A program made the position numbers and the translations under genes. Below, piece after piece: positions 5,871 to 7,566 of a stretch of DNA of 7,566 bases (position 1 is the first letter of the stretch; every line of letters begins with the position of its first letter). The stretch covers positions 1 to 7,566 of the forward strand of contig QIJM01000541.1 of assembly GCA_003232445.1 (NCBI GenBank), written 5' to 3'. The notes below the pieces were generated by a model. It searched no databases and was not told where the DNA came from. It was given only the letters and a program-made list of their open reading frames with translations. Source of the stretch: Paraglaciecola arctica (GTDB lineage: Bacteria > Pseudomonadota > Gammaproteobacteria > Enterobacterales > Alteromonadaceae).

Positions 5871-6656
5871 CTATTCGCTAGCAGTTGATTGAATGGCAGC
5901 CATAAACGACTGGTGCAATGAGCCTTCAGCAAGGGCTTTAAAGCTGGCAATATCACCATCAAACATTGTGCTGCCCTGATCGATAACGGTAACCTTGTCA
6001 CATAACTCTTCCACTTCATCCAAATGATGAGTCGAGAAAATCACTGGTGTACCCTGCTCTTTCAAACCACGAATAAATTCCAGTACCGTTTGAGTGGCCA
6101 TAATATCTAAACCTGTTGTGGGTTCATCTAAAATCACCAACTCGGGTGAATGCACTACTGCACGGGCAATAGCGGTTTTTTGTTTCATGCCTGTAGAAAA
6201 ATTTTCTGAACGGCGGTCTAAAAAGTTATGCATATCTAATAAATCAGCCAACTCTTTTATACGCTTGGCGATAGACTCTTCGCTCATCCCATGCAACTGA
6301 CCAAAATAATGGATATTTTCTCTACCTGTTAAACGACCATACAAACCAGTGGAACCCGATAGAAAACCTATCTTTTTGCGAGCAATAACAGGGTTAGCTA
6401 ACACGTTATCTCCACTTATTTCCACACTGCCGCTATCGGGCTTCAGTGCGGTGGATAACATGCGTAAGGTAGTGGTTTTACCCGCACCATTAGGGCCAAG
6501 CAACCCTAACACTTCACCTTTTTGACATGTAAAAGACACATCTTGCACCGAATGAAAAAAGCGCCCTTTTAGTCTTGGGTCTTTTTTCTCTTGCTCACTG
6601 AGTTTTTTAGGATTTTCCACGGCGAATTTCTTCGCCAATTGTTTTATTTCTATCAT
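5871..6656 (-). CDS. NatA-like ABC transporter ATP-binding subunit
   Basis: The 261-residue cytoplasmic ATPase drives the NatB-like permease encoded 12 bases downstream. All core motifs are present: Walker A GPNGAGKTT (54-62), signature FSTGMKQK (153-160, an STGMK variant of LSGGQ common in NatA-type proteins), Walker B LVILDEP (173-179), D-loop GLD (182-184) and switch histidine in STHHLDEVE (H210). The Q-loop region reads GFLSGSTGLYGRLTGREN (97-114) without the usual glutamine, again as in many NatA-like subunits. Between the first strand and the aromatic-loop region (about residues 13-33) there is a charged insertion with KKLSEQEKKDPRLKGRF, longer than in generic ABC ATPases. The ATG at 6654-6656 is preceded by AGGAAA about 5 bases upstream. 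The call to this family is firm; the transported substrate is not known. Confidence 0.92.
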   Translation of the reverse strand: MIEIKQLAKKFAVENPKKLSEQEKKDPRLKGRFFHSVQDVSFTCQKGEVLGLLGPNGAGKTTTLRMLSTALKPDSGSVEISGDNVLANPVIARKKIGFLSGSTGLYGRLTGRENIHYFGQLHGMSEESIAKRIKELADLLDMHNFLDRRSENFSTGMKQKTAIARAVVHSPELVILDEPTTGLDIMATQTVLEFIRGLKEQGTPVIFSTHHLDEVEELCDKVTVIDQGSTMFDGDIASFKALAEGSLHQSFMAAIQSTASE

Positions 6657-6814
6657 GCCGTTTCCTAGTGTGTGACCGGTTCAATAATGTTGTTGCGGGC
6701 GATAATGTTCATATTTACTACAATTTCGGCTATTATTTTTATACTTTGTTATAAACAGTTTTTGATTTTACTAGATAAAAATTTACTTTATTTTAAAGTC
6801 AAACTTTCCTTCGG

Positions 6815-7057
6815 CTATTTTTTTTCTTCACCTTGTTGCGTTCCTTTCTTAGTAGAAAAATTAAATATTCCTTTTATTCTGCCATTTTTTTCTTCTATAA
6901 TTTCTATATCACCTTCTTTTGAAGACCAAGTTTCAGATTTTTTTTGATCATTATCACTAGCTTTTATTCGGTCACACTCGCGCTTATCACGGCTCTGTTT
7001 ATGACGTGTTTTTAAATCTCGTGTTTCTGAGTAAGACAATGATATTTGCATGCGCAC
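6815..7057 (-). CDS. Doubtful small, highly charged hypothetical protein
   Basis: This is an open frame of 80 codons from GTG at 7055-7057; an ATG two codons later (7049-7051) is equally plausible. The product is dominated by Lys, Glu, Asp and Arg (for example RDLKTRHKQSRDKRE and IIEEKNGRIKG), ends GEEKK, and has no membrane segment. It is unlike anything I recognise. No good Shine-Dalgarno precedes either start, and a charged protein is what an AT-rich, A-heavy strand would encode by chance. In favour, the frame stays open with a mixed codon choice through the less AT-rich 5' half. The opposite strand carries a T-rich hydrophobic frame that looks like its complement artefact. Confidence 0.3.
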   Translation of the reverse strand: MRMQISLSYSETRDLKTRHKQSRDKRECDRIKASDNDQKKSETWSSKEGDIEIIEEKNGRIKGIFNFSTKKGTQQGEEKK

Positions 7058-7061
7058 ATCA

Positions 7062-7121
7062 TGATCTTTTTAATTCATTTTTCAAGTAAATTCTTCAAAT
7101 GCGATGCATTTTCAAAGATCA
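7062..7121. repeat. Inverted repeat with an internal hairpin upstream of the yip1-like gene
   Basis: TGATCTTT (7062-7069) is exactly inverted as AAAGATCA (7114-7121). Between them AAATGC (7097-7102) pairs with GCATTT (7106-7111) around a 3-base loop. The elements lie 40-100 bases upstream of the predicted yip1 promoter and just upstream of the doubtful minus-strand ORF. They are AT-rich, so chance is a real possibility. Confidence 0.3.
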
Positions 7122-7160
7122 CGGGTATAGTCCTTTAGTTTTGTAACTTATTACATGCGA

Positions 7161-7189
7161 TTGTGAAAATAAATATGTAACAATATTAT
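7161..7189 (+). promoter_or_regulatory. Predicted sigma-70 promoter of the Yip1-family gene
   Basis: TTGTGA (7161-7166) and TATTAT (7184-7189) are separated by exactly 17 bases; they match the consensus hexamers at four and five of six positions. Transcription would start near 7196, giving a leader of about 27 bases with AAGGAGA (7211-7217) as the ribosome binding site. Confidence 0.55.
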
Positions 7190-7222
7190 ACTCGCTCAGA
7201 AGCATTTTTTAAGGAGAGTTAT

Positions 7223-7566
7223 ATGCAGCAGGTCAGTAATCCATTTCAGGCAATGAAGGACATTTTTGTTAAACCTAATCAGGTATTTGCCACCATTAGT
7301 GAAACCCACAATTGGTCTTGGATCCCTTTTATCTGTATCGCGGTTATCGGTGCAATACCTGTCTACATGTATTTTAATTTTGTTGATTTTTCTTGGTATA
7401 CCGAACTTATGGTGCAGTCTATGGCAGGAGATCTTAGCCCCGCCGAACAGAGCATGGTACGCAACAGTATGACTGACCAAGCACAAAGTTTATGGGCAGG
7501 TGTGTTCGGCTCAATATTTGTTGTCATTTTAAGCAACGCAATATTAGCACTGTATCTTAATATTTT
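7223..7566 (+). CDS. Yip1-family integral membrane protein, N-terminal part
   Basis: An ATG at 7223-7225, preceded by AGGAGA (7212-7217) at 5 bases, opens a frame that runs off the right edge after 114 codons. The protein begins MQQVSNPFQAMKDIFVKP and continues NQVFATISE, then a hydrophobic segment at about 33-51 (WIPFICIAVIGAIPVYMYF). A polar, amphipathic stretch with SPAEQSMVRN follows, then a second hydrophobic segment from about 91 (WAGVFGSIFVVILSNAIL). N-P-F/W, a helix with the F-x-x-P pattern, then W-x-W-x-P before the first membrane helix is the typical opening of bacterial Yip1-domain (PF04893) proteins, which usually have about five membrane helices. The function of bacterial members is not established. 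It has its own predicted promoter and is divergent from the ABC operon. Confidence 0.82.
   Translation, partial: MQQVSNPFQAMKDIFVKPNQVFATISETHNWSWIPFICIAVIGAIPVYMYFNFVDFSWYTELMVQSMAGDLSPAEQSMVRNSMTDQAQSLWAGVFGSIFVVILSNAILALYLNI

Larger units (their letters stand above)
6657..7222. other. AT-rich intergenic region between divergent natA-like and yip1-like genes
   Basis: These 566 bases hold no securely identified gene. About 6700-6960 is visibly more AT-rich than the flanking genes, with many T-runs on the plus strand. It must contain the promoter of the ABC operon (not confidently located) and the promoter of the Yip1-family gene (7161-7189). One minus-strand ORF (6815-7057) is listed separately as doubtful. 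Confidence 0.6.

Noticed and set aside
6672..6947. Hydrophobic 91-codon plus-strand frame
   Set aside because: The T-rich strand of an AT-rich region codes for Phe/Ile/Leu by chance; there is no Shine-Dalgarno and it overlaps the doubtful charged frame on the other strand.

Overview
This window looks like chromosomal DNA from a marine gammaproteobacterium, probably of the Alteromonadales (Glaciecola/Paraglaciecola/Alteromonas type). That placement is an inference from moderately AT-rich DNA, the gene families present (YehS/DUF1456, a CPA2 antiporter with an RCK domain, a GGDEF enzyme, a NatAB-like exporter, a Yip1-family membrane protein) and an enterobacterial-type LexA box. No rRNA, tRNA, CRISPR array or intact insertion sequence was seen.

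Left part (1-1604, minus strand). The first 109 bases are the 5' end of a YeiH-like membrane protein starting at a TTG with a strong Shine-Dalgarno. About 410 bases without an intact gene follow, holding short inverted repeats and possible coding debris. Next come a yehS-like gene with an exact in-frame 30-bp tandem duplication, and a small unrecognised 77-aa gene whose promoter overlaps a near-consensus LexA box.

Centre (1540-4647). A KefB-like potassium/proton antiporter (minus strand) stops early. The expected final 24 residues of its TrkA-C domain are still legible directly downstream in another frame, so the gene has suffered a 3'-terminal frameshift. Divergent from it is a diguanylate cyclase (plus strand) with intact GGDEF and I-site motifs and an unrecognised N-terminal half. 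It ends before a 16-bp perfect palindrome and a strong bidirectional terminator.

Right part (4665-7566). A two-gene operon (minus strand) encodes a NatA-like ATPase and a NatB-like ABC-2 permease. A 566-base AT-rich gap follows, with one doubtful charged small ORF. The window ends inside a Yip1-family membrane protein (plus strand) with a well-formed promoter and ribosome binding site.

The genes do not form one pathway. The most notable points are the SOS-controlled small gene upstream of yehS, the damaged antiporter C-terminus, and the duplication in yehS. I do not see convincing evidence of a complete novel multi-gene system.
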